A stretch of 64,000 nucleotides of DNA from DATFTE01 sp963840665 (lineage in GTDB: Bacteria > Acidobacteriota > Terriglobia > Terriglobales > Acidobacteriaceae), in assembly GCA_963840665.1 (NCBI GenBank), contig CAWIZO010000011.1, positions 620,001 through 684,000 of the forward strand, written 5' to 3'. Positions 41,585 through 50,143 of the stretch are shown here, in pieces (the stretch's first letter is position 1; each line of letters opens with the position of its first letter). Under the pieces are notes generated by a model, which saw only the letters and a program-made list of their open reading frames with translations, did not search any database and was not told the origin of the DNA. Made by a program: the position numbers and the translations under genes.

Positions 41585-42364
41585 TTATTGTTTGAATGTT
41601 TGGTCGACCGTCTTGCTGTCTTTCGCGGCTACCGTGACTTTCTGAGTTTGCTCGCCCAGCTTTTCGTGGACGAAGGCGATGGTGTAGTCGCCCGGCGGCA
41701 GGCCCTTGATTTCGTACTTGCCGTCTTTGTCGGTGACTGCATAGAACGGGCTCTTGACCACGTTGATGTACATCTTCATCCAGGGATGCTGGTTGCAACG
41801 GACCGGCAGCATGATTTCTTCACGCGCGAAATTCTTCTCGAGCGGAGCGGAAGACGGCGGCTGCGATTCGTTCCACTCGCGGTTCGAGGCCGGGGTGGGG
41901 TGGATGTTGTGGGTGGTCATGTCGTCATTCTTGATGTCAATGGTCTGTCCGGTCATGACGCCGAGGATGTGGGGATGGTATTGGCATCCCTTCTGGTCGA
42001 TGACCACAGTGTCTTTGGGGACGTCGAAGGTGCGGTCGCCGAGTCCGTCTTTCACGTAGACGAAGACGTTGGCGAGATCGCCGCCGCTGGCCACGATGGT
42101 TTCGGCCATGTTGTCACCCTTGCAGGCCGGATCCTGGCTCATATCGATCTTGTTGGCCTTGGGAGCCGCGCCGTCGAGTTTCACGGTGCCGCTGACGGTC
42201 GCAACCGTTGCGGGATCGATGGGTGTGGCGGCCGGAGTGGTGGCGGGTTGCGCTGCGGGGGCGGCGTTTTCCGATTGCTCGGTGTTTTCTTTCTTGCTGC
42301 ACGCAACCGTAAGCAGAAGCGCGAACAGACAGAGTGTCGCGATCGAGAGTTTCCTGTAATTCAT
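41585..42364 (-). CDS. Cupredoxin-like lipoprotein with carboxypeptidase-regulatory-like end
   Basis: A 259-residue lipoprotein: signal LCLFALLLTVACSKK with a lipobox Cys, then an Ala/Pro/Thr linker. The central part (about 60-190) resembles a cupredoxin: a His in TTHNIHPTP and a late MLPVRCNQHPWMKMYI segment that offers Cys, His and Met as type I copper ligands. The last ~60 residues (SPFYAVTDKDGKYEIKGLPPGDYTIAF) form a carboxypeptidase-regulatory-like beta domain. It follows the octaheme cytochrome gene and may be the soluble electron acceptor of the complex. A longer start at 42418 would precede the signal by 18 polar residues. Confidence 0.82.
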   Translation of the reverse strand: MNYRKLSIATLCLFALLLTVACSKKENTEQSENAAPAAQPATTPAATPIDPATVATVSGTVKLDGAAPKANKIDMSQDPACKGDNMAETIVASGGDLANVFVYVKDGLGDRTFDVPKDTVVIDQKGCQYHPHILGVMTGQTIDIKNDDMTTHNIHPTPASNREWNESQPPSSAPLEKNFAREEIMLPVRCNQHPWMKMYINVVKSPFYAVTDKDGKYEIKGLPPGDYTIAFVHEKLGEQTQKVTVAAKDSKTVDQTFKQ

Positions 42365-42410
42365 GATGTCGCCTTTCATAATGGTTTTAGAGCTTAAAGC
42401 AAAAGCTTTT

Positions 42411-42459
42411 GACCGCAAAGTACGCGAAGGTCGCTAAGGAAAGCAGATTCCTCGCTCGG
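42411..42459. repeat. 9-nt-period repeat arm (ACCGCAAAG class)
   Basis: GACCGCAAAGTACGCGAAGG then TCGCTAAGGAAAGC, followed by the fragment AGATTCCTCGCTCGGAATGA. It lies between the octaheme and cupredoxin-like genes; no second arm was found. Confidence 0.65.
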
Positions 42460-42492
42460 AATGACTAATCGCGTTTCGGTGAACCCAATATT

Positions 42493-45400
42493 CTAGCGCG
42501 ATCCTCCGAAGCTTGCTTGCGGTTTGGCGGCGGAGGCGTTTTTGTTCTTGGCCGGAGCGTCGTTCGCGGCGCGTCCTTTGCCCATGGCAGAGGCGACGCG
42601 ACGCTGCTCTTCCGGCGTTAACTGGAAAATGTAATCCACCAACAATTTGGTGTGATCTTTGTCGTAGCCCTCGAAGCTGGGCGGAGTGGGTCCGGCAAAG
42701 ACCCATTGGTTGTTCTGCTTCTTGAACAAGCCGGAGGGCATGGATGTACCGGGACTGACGGCCTGCGGATCAATGATCCAGCGCTCGACCCAATCGGGCT
42801 TCAGACGCTGGCGAGCCAGCAGGAAGTTGGGAGCAGTGGCGAATTTGTCGTGCGCCGGGTCTCCTGTGGCGTGGCACTTCAGGCAAGGCGCAGCCGAGCT
42901 TGAGAAGAGGCTGCGTGCCATGTCGTTTTCTTTCGCCGTGAGCGTGGGCACTTCTTCCGGAATATATGGCATCGGCTGTTGCGACAATGCCTGGAAGAAC
43001 CGCACCAGCTTGCGCAGTTCATTGTCAGAGAACGAGAACGTCGGCATACGCACGGCGAGATAAGGACGCACGCCATTGCGATTGGTGTCGGTGTCGCTCA
43101 GAGACGGATTGCTGAGGAAGCGGCGCAGCCACTCGGGATCGACGCGCGCGCCCTCGGTAAGAAGTTTCGGCGGCAACTGCTCGGGAGTGTCCTTGTATTT
43201 CTTCATGCCCATCAGGATCGTGGTTTGTCCGGGCACGAACTGGTGGCAACCCATGCAGTTGTACTTCTTGACCACCCACCAGCCTTCCTGAATGTCGTGA
43301 CGATAGTCGCCGGGCTTGTACTGATAGCTGGCTGGCAGCGAAGACTCTTCACTGCCCTGCAGGAAAGTGGAGAGCGCGCGAATCTGGTCCTTGTCCAGAT
43401 GCACGTTGGGCATGCGCAGGGCTTCGGTCTCGCCCTTGATCTTGCCTTTGTCGTAGATTTCAGGCTCCGCGAGCTTGTGCTCGAAAAATCCTTTGTGATC
43501 GTACCAAGGACCTTTGGCGGGACCATCTGGCAGGCGAGCAAGGTCTTCCTGATTGGTGATGGGATCTTTGCCGCCGCGTTGCGCTTCTTCGGTGAAGAGC
43601 GCGAAGTCGAGGCGCTCGATGGGCTTCGAGCCCTCGAAAGTGAGCTCGGTGCCGATGCGGCCTTCGTCTTCCATGCCGGCGATTTCGTGGCATCCCGCGC
43701 AGCCGTAGTGGCGTACCCACTTCTGGCCTTCGGCCTTAAGCGCCGGATCATCCATGAAAGAGGCGTTGGCGTACGAGGACGGATCCTGGTGCTTTTGCGT
43801 CATCAAGAATGACGCGATGTCTTGCGCGTCTTCTTCGCTCAGGCGCAGGCTGGGCATTACCGTCATGTTCTGCACTTGCAGTTCGTGTCCGTCGTTGGGG
43901 CAGCGGCTGTGTTGCAAGTCGAAGACGTAAGGGATGCCCTTCTTGGCGTAATCCTCAGGGCCGATATCTTTCTTCTCGTACGGGCAATAGGGACGCGTGC
44001 GCTGGCGGGCGTTGTGAATCCATCGAACAAGATATTCGTAATTAGCCTTTTCGCCTTCGCGACTCAGATTGGCGGCGAAAGTTCCACCCTGTTGCTCAGC
44101 GCCCTCGCCGATCGAGTGGCAGGCAAGGCATCCGCGCGTCTCGAAGAGTTCTTTGCCATGATCGGCGTTACCGGCTTTTTGCGGCGGCAGCGAATCTGTG
44201 AATGCGCTCTGCCAGATGAAGGCCGAGATCGCCTGAATCTGGTGGTCGGTCAGACGGAAGTTCGGCATCTTCGTATTGGCGCGGAAGTCGGTGGGCTTCT
44301 TTAGCCAGACCGGGACCCAGTTCTTATTTAGCTTGAGACGAATGTCTTTGAGATTGGGGCCGATTTTCTTTTCGTCCTGCAGCAGGCTGTGGGACTGGAA
44401 GTCGAGCTGCTGGATGTGGCCGTCCATTTTGCTGTTGGCGACGCGGAGCGCGATGGCGTCATCATTGAACTTGTTGGCTTCCGCGTTCGATTGAGCGGCG
44501 TCGGCCTGCTTGTTCAGGTCCGCAGCCTGCTTCAGGTTGTCGGTCTTCTGCTGCTCGAGCTGCTTAATCTGCTGGCTGATATTGTTCAGATCTTCGGGCT
44601 CTTTGTCATATCCCTCGTAGCGATGGCAGCCGTTGCATCCGCGATTGCGGAAGAGATCTTTGCCATCGGAGAGCACCCAGCCTACGTCATCGGCGACGAG
44701 GAAGCGGTCGGCGGCATGGCAGGTCTGGCATCCGGCCTCGGCGTTTTCTTTGGGGAAGAGCGGCCACAGCCAGTGCTCATAATTGCCGTGAGCCTTGACC
44801 ATGCTGGTGGTGGCGCGTCCATTGCCCTGGTGGCAGGGAGTGCAGCCGAACTTATCGGGATCGTGAATCTTCAGAAGTTCAGGCGAAGGATGGCTAACGA
44901 AAGCGCGGTCATACTCGTCGGGCTTCTTTTCTTTGTTGTCCTGGGCTAGGGCGGCCGAGGTAATCTTCAACGGCTCGCGCGTGCCCATGTGACAGGATTC
45001 GCAGCGGTCGACGATGTTGGCGTCGGCGACGTTGATCTGAACGATCTTGGGCTCCCACTCGTTGGTCTTCTTCTTGAGTCCGTCGATTTGCGTGGGAGTA
45101 AGAGAGACGAGGTGATCGGTGATGTATTGCGAGGCCTTGGTGTCAGCTTCGGTGACTGGCTTCAGGACCTCTCCAAGCTCGGCGCTGACCTTGGTGCGTT
45201 CATCTTTAAGTTCGTTATATTTTTCTTCGAGCTGACGGAAGTCATATTGCTCTTTGTGCCCGTCGGGATATTCGACCGTCCACTTTTCTCTCTTGTAGTC
45301 TTCGAGCTCCTGTTGCTTGCTCTTCTTGCCGGAAGCGCTGTCGTCGGTTTCGATTTCGTAAGTGAGTGCATTAGCATAGGCGCGCTTGTCGGTGAAGACG

Positions 45401-45756
45401 TTCTGGACGGCGAGAATCTTGGCGCTGAGGTCGGTGATCTGCTTCTGCAGTTCGTCCTTGTGCGGCTGCGCGCTTTTCCTAAGCTGGTCGGCAGTCTGAC
45501 TGAGTTGCTGGTAATCAGAGCTCTTCAGGATTTCATCGAGAGACATCTTCGACGTAGACGTGGTCTTATTCAAGAAAGCGACATAGCGCTCTTTCCAGGT
45601 TTCCTGAAAGGCTTTCCATGGACGTTGTCCCCAGAACTCATCCTGCATCGCCCAGAACAGGGAGGCCATAAGCAGCACGAGCGCCACTACATAGTGGAGC
45701 GCGTACGACTTGGTTACGATCGGATCTTGCTCGGGGATAGGTTGTTCAGGCACCAA
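42493..45756 (-). CDS. Giant membrane-anchored octaheme c-type cytochrome
   Basis: A 1087-residue protein with one N-terminal membrane helix (about 17-38), then a long coiled coil (about 70-240), then eight CxxCH heme sites at about residues 252, 305, 343, 374, 543, 686, 834 and 958. A second coiled coil (about 390-470) splits the first four hemes from the rest. The last four sit in monoheme-cytochrome modules with distal Met candidates (TKMPNF, VRMPTF). The mature part should be periplasmic. Placed directly after Rieske, cytochrome b and the subunit-IV-like gene, it probably takes the place of cytochrome c1/f as the electron exit. I know of no characterised protein with this layout. Confidence 0.9.
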   Translation of the reverse strand: MVPEQPIPEQDPIVTKSYALHYVVALVLLMASLFWAMQDEFWGQRPWKAFQETWKERYVAFLNKTTSTSKMSLDEILKSSDYQQLSQTADQLRKSAQPHKDELQKQITDLSAKILAVQNVFTDKRAYANALTYEIETDDSASGKKSKQQELEDYKREKWTVEYPDGHKEQYDFRQLEEKYNELKDERTKVSAELGEVLKPVTEADTKASQYITDHLVSLTPTQIDGLKKKTNEWEPKIVQINVADANIVDRCESCHMGTREPLKITSAALAQDNKEKKPDEYDRAFVSHPSPELLKIHDPDKFGCTPCHQGNGRATTSMVKAHGNYEHWLWPLFPKENAEAGCQTCHAADRFLVADDVGWVLSDGKDLFRNRGCNGCHRYEGYDKEPEDLNNISQQIKQLEQQKTDNLKQAADLNKQADAAQSNAEANKFNDDAIALRVANSKMDGHIQQLDFQSHSLLQDEKKIGPNLKDIRLKLNKNWVPVWLKKPTDFRANTKMPNFRLTDHQIQAISAFIWQSAFTDSLPPQKAGNADHGKELFETRGCLACHSIGEGAEQQGGTFAANLSREGEKANYEYLVRWIHNARQRTRPYCPYEKKDIGPEDYAKKGIPYVFDLQHSRCPNDGHELQVQNMTVMPSLRLSEEDAQDIASFLMTQKHQDPSSYANASFMDDPALKAEGQKWVRHYGCAGCHEIAGMEDEGRIGTELTFEGSKPIERLDFALFTEEAQRGGKDPITNQEDLARLPDGPAKGPWYDHKGFFEHKLAEPEIYDKGKIKGETEALRMPNVHLDKDQIRALSTFLQGSEESSLPASYQYKPGDYRHDIQEGWWVVKKYNCMGCHQFVPGQTTILMGMKKYKDTPEQLPPKLLTEGARVDPEWLRRFLSNPSLSDTDTNRNGVRPYLAVRMPTFSFSDNELRKLVRFFQALSQQPMPYIPEEVPTLTAKENDMARSLFSSSAAPCLKCHATGDPAHDKFATAPNFLLARQRLKPDWVERWIIDPQAVSPGTSMPSGLFKKQNNQWVFAGPTPPSFEGYDKDHTKLLVDYIFQLTPEEQRRVASAMGKGRAANDAPAKNKNASAAKPQASFGGSR

Positions 45757-45768
45757 ATCCTCCAGAAA

Positions 45769-45898
45769 CAGTCGTTGGTCTTTGGTCGTTCGTCGTTGGC
45801 AAAACCTTTGCGGAGCTTCGCTCCGCGTGCACAGCTACAGTCCCTACGTGACCATTCGTCTTGGCCAACGACCAATGACGAACGACCAACGACTAAAC
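45769..45898. repeat. Heptamer inverted repeat (GTCGTTG type) with inner hairpin
   Basis: CAGTCGTTGGTCTTTGGTCG plus TTCGTCGTTGGC (45769-45800) pairs with GCCAACGACCAATGACGAAC plus GACCAACGACT (45864-45894). The loop contains GCGGAGC-ttc-GCTCCGC. It lies between the subunit-IV-like and octaheme genes of one apparent operon, and its edge overlaps the end of the former. Confidence 0.85.
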
Positions 45899-46822
45899 GT
45901 TAAACCACGGTGTAATCCACACGTACTTAATGTGCCAAAGCAGGCGCAGCATCATTTTTGCCGGCAGTGCAATCATGGTGATCAGGAAGAACATCATGAT
46001 CGAGTACTGCAACAGGCTCATGCGCTTGTAGTCCTTCGGGTTGTAACGGCGGAACAGAGCGTGTACGGCCATGCCGCCGACCACATAGAAACCGCCCACC
46101 ACAATCGCCCCAAAGATAATCTTGGCGACGTTGCTGGTGATGCCGAACAAATCGGGCAAGTCGCGGTTCACTTCATAAATCAGGCGATTGTGATCCCACG
46201 TCTGCCCTGGCCAGAACCATTGCCAACCAGGGCCGCGTATAAAAGTGCCAATGATGATCATCGCCACCCAAAGAACAATGAAGCCGAATAAGAAAGTGCC
46301 GATGGCAAACTTGCGCTGTCTCCAGGTGTAATAGCCACTGCCCAACGGGTTGGTGTCGATATAAGGAATGACCATTAGACCGACGATGATCAGTGTCGGC
46401 ATGACAACGCCGGCGATCCAGGGATCGAAATAGACCAGCATCTCCTGCAAGCCAAGGAAATACCAAGGTGCCTTCGCAGGATTCATGGTGAGGTTGGGAT
46501 TCGCGGGCTCTTCGAGCGGCGCACTCAAGGTGATCGACCAAACCATGAGAATCAGAGTGACGATGATGGCGGCCAGGAATTCGATCCGGAGCAGGAATGG
46601 CCAGACGTGGACTTCCTTCGACCATCCCGGACGGAACGGCCACGTCTTGCGGTGATGGGTCTTGGCCATCGCGGGATTCGTCTCGAGCTCGCCGATGAGT
46701 TCGTCGTTGGCCTTGGCCTGCTTCCACGCGAGGTAGATATAGAAAATGAGCAGGGGGATGAGGCCGACGATCGGCACGTTGTCGGGCGTCGAAGAAATTT
46801 CCCAAAGTTGTCGCCAATCCAT
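45893..46822 (-). CDS. Cytochrome b C-terminal/subunit-IV-like protein of the bc complex
   Basis: A 309-residue membrane protein, about twice the size of PetD. It starts with one extra helix (VPIVGLIPLLIFYIYLAW) and a charged loop, then FLLRIEFLAAIIVTLILMVWSI, and the quinol-site motif APWYFLGLQEMLVYFDPW, corresponding to the P-E-W-Y region of cytochrome b. Helices VMPTLIIVGLMVIPYI, FGFIVLWVAMIIIGTF and IFGAIVVGGFYVVGGM follow. No heme ligands are expected in this part. It follows the cytochrome b gene, with a tandem-repeat hairpin between them. Confidence 0.88.
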   Translation of the reverse strand: MDWRQLWEISSTPDNVPIVGLIPLLIFYIYLAWKQAKANDELIGELETNPAMAKTHHRKTWPFRPGWSKEVHVWPFLLRIEFLAAIIVTLILMVWSITLSAPLEEPANPNLTMNPAKAPWYFLGLQEMLVYFDPWIAGVVMPTLIIVGLMVIPYIDTNPLGSGYYTWRQRKFAIGTFLFGFIVLWVAMIIIGTFIRGPGWQWFWPGQTWDHNRLIYEVNRDLPDLFGITSNVAKIIFGAIVVGGFYVVGGMAVHALFRRYNPKDYKRMSLLQYSIMMFFLITMIALPAKMMLRLLWHIKYVWITPWFNV

Positions 46823-46838
46823 AGTTGCTCCGCAAATT

Positions 46839-46920
46839 GCATCATTGCGTCATCGGGCCATTGAGTCATTGAACTGTAGGGCTTTTCAATGACTCAATGA
46901 TTCAGTGTCTCAATGACTGA
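46839..46920. repeat. 8-nt-period inverted repeat (CAATGACT type)
   Basis: CATCATTGCGTCATCGGGCC plus ATTGAGTCATTGAACT (46839-46876) faces TCAATGACTCAATGATTCAG plus TGTCTCAATGACTGA (46886-46920). The 8-mers CAATGACT-CAATGATT-CAGTGTCT-CAATGACT are clear. It is the only locus with an 8-nt period, and lies between the two cytochrome b-type genes. Confidence 0.8.
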
Positions 46921-46925
46921 ATTGT

Positions 46926-47870
46926 TTACTTCTTTTCTTTCACTTCCGACTCCAGCATGACCGGGGCCGGTCCGGAAATGCCGCCATCTTTTCTTACTCG
47001 CCAGAAGTGCACGATCATGAAAATCGAAGCCACAATCGGAATGCCAATGCAGTGCCAGATGTAGGAGCGCAGCAAGGCATTGGCATCGACGATCGACCCG
47101 CCTAGCAATCCGAAGCGGACATCGTTATACGGAGTCATTCCCAGCATGCCGCCAAATGGTCCTTCGTGTCCGAGGAGCGGCGTGGCGCGCGCCATGTTCG
47201 TTCCAACGGTCACAGCCCAGAATCCGAGTTGATCGTCGGGCAACAGGTATCCGGTGAACGAAAGCAGCAGGGTCAATACCAGAAGGATGACGCCAACGTT
47301 CCAGTTGAACTCACGCGGCTTTTTATACGAGCCGGTAAGGAAGACGCGGAACATGTGCAGCCAGACGCCTATCACCATCAAGTGAGCCGCCCAGCGGTGC
47401 ATGTTGCGTAAAAGTTTCCCGAATGGAACGTCGTGCTCAAGGTAGAGCACATCGCGGAAAGCCTGCACCTTGGTCGGGTGGTAGTAAAACATCAGCAGCA
47501 CGCCCGTGAAGGTAAGGACGATAAAGAGGTAGAAGGTAATTCCTCCCATGCCCCAGGTGTAGCTGTAGCGCACGGCGTCGCGATTGATCTTCGCAGGATG
47601 CAGGTGAAGGAAAACGTTTGAGAGCACGCCGAGAGCGCGGTTGCGTGGCGTGTCATCGTGCTTGTGGCGGAAGATGGAGGTGAAGACCTGGGTCTTGGTG
47701 GGATCTTTCAGACCCTCGATCTGCTCTTTGGCTTTCGCCGGCATATCGGTCTTTAGGGACTGAACGTCTTCTTTGACTCCGGCCTTGACGCGTTCGAGAA
47801 GTCCGACGCGGACGCCGTTGCCATTCCCGCTACCGTTGCCGCTGCCACCGTTTTTGTTTTCTTCTGCCAT
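46926..47870 (-). CDS. Cytochrome b (b6-type N-terminal) subunit
   Basis: A 314-residue diheme cytochrome b N-terminal module with four helices. Heme ligands are His158 and His172 in RNMHRWAAHLMVIGVWLHMFRVF and His273 and His288 in YIWHCIGIPIVASIFMIVHFW. The second pair has 14 intervening residues, the spacing of cytochrome b6 rather than bc1. A 90-residue hydrophilic N-terminal extension (Gly/Asn-rich, then charged helical) precedes the first helix and is unusual. It is the quinol-oxidising core together with the Rieske and subunit-IV-like proteins. Confidence 0.92.
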   Translation of the reverse strand: MAEENKNGGSGNGSGNGNGVRVGLLERVKAGVKEDVQSLKTDMPAKAKEQIEGLKDPTKTQVFTSIFRHKHDDTPRNRALGVLSNVFLHLHPAKINRDAVRYSYTWGMGGITFYLFIVLTFTGVLLMFYYHPTKVQAFRDVLYLEHDVPFGKLLRNMHRWAAHLMVIGVWLHMFRVFLTGSYKKPREFNWNVGVILLVLTLLLSFTGYLLPDDQLGFWAVTVGTNMARATPLLGHEGPFGGMLGMTPYNDVRFGLLGGSIVDANALLRSYIWHCIGIPIVASIFMIVHFWRVRKDGGISGPAPVMLESEVKEKK

Positions 47871-47883
47871 CGTGTCCTCTCGG

Positions 47884-47944
47884 GTAGCGCCGGCGTCCCG
47901 CCGGCAACTGCAAATTTTCGTGTGGCCGGCGGGACGCCGGCTCT
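47884..47944. repeat. GC-rich inverted repeat between cytochrome b and Rieske genes
   Basis: GTAGCGCCGGCGTCCCGCCG plus GC (47884-47905) pairs with GGCCGGCGGGACGCCGGC (47923-47940) around a loop of about 18 nt. This class (GCGCCGGCGTCCCGCCGGC) resembles dispersed repeats near 12059 and 35412. Confidence 0.8.
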
Positions 47945-47948
47945 ACTC

Positions 47949-49088
47949 CTATGCTCTTAGCCAGGCGCCATCGGTGCCGTCGCCTTCGTTGAACTGGGTT
48001 GGTTGTCCTTTAGGCCACTGGTAGAGCTTCGAGACGTCTACCAGAATCTGGCCGTCTGGGGCGACCTGAACACGGGCGCGATCCATCGGCCGCGGCGCCG
48101 GTCCTTCGAAATTAATTCCTTCGCTGTCGTACCCGCTGCCATGGCAGGGACACTTAAATTTATTTTCAGCCGGCTTCCAGTCGGGCGTGCAGCCGAGATG
48201 CGTACAGCGGGCGTAGATCACGAAAATGCGGTCGGGCGTGCGGTCAACCCAAATGCGGAATTTCTGCTGGAATTTGGTGTCAACGCCCAAGCCGAAGTCC
48301 GAGGGATATCCGATCTTGAAGCTCGTAGCCGGCTCAAACAAAGTGCGCGGCAGGAAGAAGCGGAAGAACGCCAGCAGCCACGCGGTGAGAAACGCCGCCA
48401 CAATCGCCCACGACAGACGGCGGCGTGCGCGGTTGATGTCGCTATCCTCAGGACCTGTGGGCGGAACTCCTCCGGCTGCTGCTGCTTTTGATGTGCCTAC
48501 TGCAGGTGTGCCGACATAAGTTGTCGAAGTGCCCGTGCGCGCTACAGAGGCAGCGGCTGACGGCGGAGCCTGAACCGCGGCAGGCGCTCGGGCTGCCACT
48601 GGCGCCGCTGCGGCGGAGGGAGTTGCGGCTGCTACAGGCGCGGCTGCGGGCGCAGCGGGTTCGCCTAGCAGTGCGGTCACTTCCGCATCGTTCAGCGGAG
48701 GAAGATTGTTGCGCTTGCGGCGAGCTTGCTCGGCCGCGATAGAGGACTTGCTCCATTTTTTGCCGGCGTCGACCTGCTTCTGAACCTCAGCACTGATCGC
48801 GCCAGAAGATGCGGCTGCCACCGAAGCGCTCGCGGGCGGAGCGGCAGGAGTTGCAGCTGCCACTGGAGCCGCTGCCACCGGAGCGGGAGCCGCTGGCGCT
48901 GCAGCAGACGTGCCGTCGCCGCTTTCCCACGACATCTGCACGCCAGCCTTCAGAGCTTCAATATCCGCGTCACTCAGCAGCGGAAGTCCTGAGCGCTTGC
49001 GATACGCCTGTTCGGCGGCGATGACTGAGTTGTTGAGTGCATTGCGCGGCCACTTGGGTAAACGCCCGAGAACACCGGTTTCTGCCAT
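47949..49088 (-). CDS. Rieske iron-sulfur protein with duplicated N-terminal module
   Basis: A 379-residue Rieske protein of the bc complex. The [2Fe-2S] site is intact: CTHLGC (295-300) and CPCHGSGY (313-320). One membrane helix lies at about 226-246 (WAIVAAFLTAWLLAFFRFFL), directly before the Rieske domain, so the preceding ~215 residues should be cytoplasmic. That extension is unusual: two copies of a ~28-residue motif (21-48 and 115-142, sharing S-x-I-A-A-E-Q-A-x-R-K-R-x-x-L-P-x-L-x-D-A-x-x-x-A-L) are joined by long Ala/Pro linkers. It is the first gene of the bc block and lies 35 bp after hemH. Confidence 0.93.
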   Translation of the reverse strand: MAETGVLGRLPKWPRNALNNSVIAAEQAYRKRSGLPLLSDADIEALKAGVQMSWESGDGTSAAAPAAPAPVAAAPVAAATPAAPPASASVAAASSGAISAEVQKQVDAGKKWSKSSIAAEQARRKRNNLPPLNDAEVTALLGEPAAPAAAPVAAATPSAAAAPVAARAPAAVQAPPSAAASVARTGTSTTYVGTPAVGTSKAAAAGGVPPTGPEDSDINRARRRLSWAIVAAFLTAWLLAFFRFFLPRTLFEPATSFKIGYPSDFGLGVDTKFQQKFRIWVDRTPDRIFVIYARCTHLGCTPDWKPAENKFKCPCHGSGYDSEGINFEGPAPRPMDRARVQVAPDGQILVDVSKLYQWPKGQPTQFNEGDGTDGAWLRA

Positions 49089-49123
49089 TTTCCGTTCCTA
49101 CCTATTTTATGCGGTCTCTGCCG

Positions 49124-50143
49124 TCAATCCGCTGCGACCAGGGAAACAGGACCGCGTGCTTGAGTTTTCTCCACGCCGAGAGCGGAAGCCACCAATTCCG
49201 CCAGCGCGGCAATGAACATCGGAGAATCATTCAGACCCGAAGTCATTTCGAACTTTTCGATTCCTAATTGTGCGGCTTCTTCACGCGCTTCGTGGTCAAT
49301 TTCGCCGAGCGTCTCCACGTGATCGGAGACGAACGAGATGGGCACGATGCACACTTCCCGTACTTTTGCCTGCGACAGGTCGCGCAGGGCGCGATGTAAT
49401 GAGGGCTGTAGCCACTTGCTGGCGCCGACTTTGCTCTGGTAACAGAGGCGATGAGCGTTAGTCCAGCCGCCCCGGCGCATCAGCAGTTCTACGGTCTCTT
49501 CTATTTGATGCTGGTAAGGATCGCCGCGCTCAATCACTGAGACGGGAACGCTATGCGCGCTGAATACGATCTCGGGTTGATGCGGCGATTGGCAAAGCGA
49601 CTCAAGGCTTCGTCAATCTTTTCCACCAGCGCTTCCAGGTAAAGATCGTTCTTGTAGAAAGCGTCCACCGTGTGGACGGGAAGATCGCCGCGATAGAGGC
49701 GATTCCACTCGTTCAGGCTGCTGCCCGTGGTGGTACTCGAGTAGTGAGGATAGAGCGGCAGCAGAACTGACTTCATCACAGCCGGCGGCTTCGAGTTGGA
49801 CGATGGCTTCAGCGGTAAAGGGATGCCAGTAGCGCATGGCGACGAAACACCGGGCATCGATGCCGGAGTGGTTGAGGCGTGACTGGAGCGCGCGAGCTTG
49901 TTGCTCGGTAAATCGGCGGATGGGCGAGCCTCCGCCGATCACAGAATAGTGGTGCTGAACTTTGCGGGAGCGCGTCGTGGAGATGAGTTTCGCGAGAGGT
50001 TTGCGGCCAATTCGGGCAAAAGGGAAATCAATGATATCCGGGTCGCAAAATAAATTGTAAAGAAAAGGCTCAATCGCTTCCAGCGTATCGGGTCCACCGA
50101 GCTGGAAGAGAACTATCCCTACTCGCCGGTTTGGAATCACCAT
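49124..50143 (-). pseudogene. hemH: Ferrochelatase HemH, two frameshifts
   Basis: HemH inserts iron into a tetrapyrrole to make heme. The N-terminus VGIVLFQLGGPDTLEAIEPFLYNLF from the ATG at 50143 is typical. Near 49768 one extra base shifts GCDEV out of frame; the next frame continues VLLPLYPHYSSTTTGSSLNEW. Near 49583 one missing base breaks it again, and a third frame continues HQPEIVFSAHSVPVSVIERGDPYQ, with the active-site His in S-A-H, then ASKWLQPSL and CIVPISFVSDHVETLGEID. Repaired, it is full length (~340 residues). Because heme is needed by the neighbouring cytochromes, sequence errors are likelier than loss. Confidence 0.9.

Noticed and set aside
41585..42397. Large plus-strand ORF opposite the cupredoxin-like gene
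   Set aside because: Shadow frame; the minus strand has a signal peptide, lipobox and recognisable domains plus a terminator in the right place.
44989..45903. Long hydrophobic plus-strand ORF opposite the octaheme cytochrome
   Set aside because: It is a shadow of a highly expressed-looking minus-strand gene with eight conserved heme motifs; no family similarity and no start signal.
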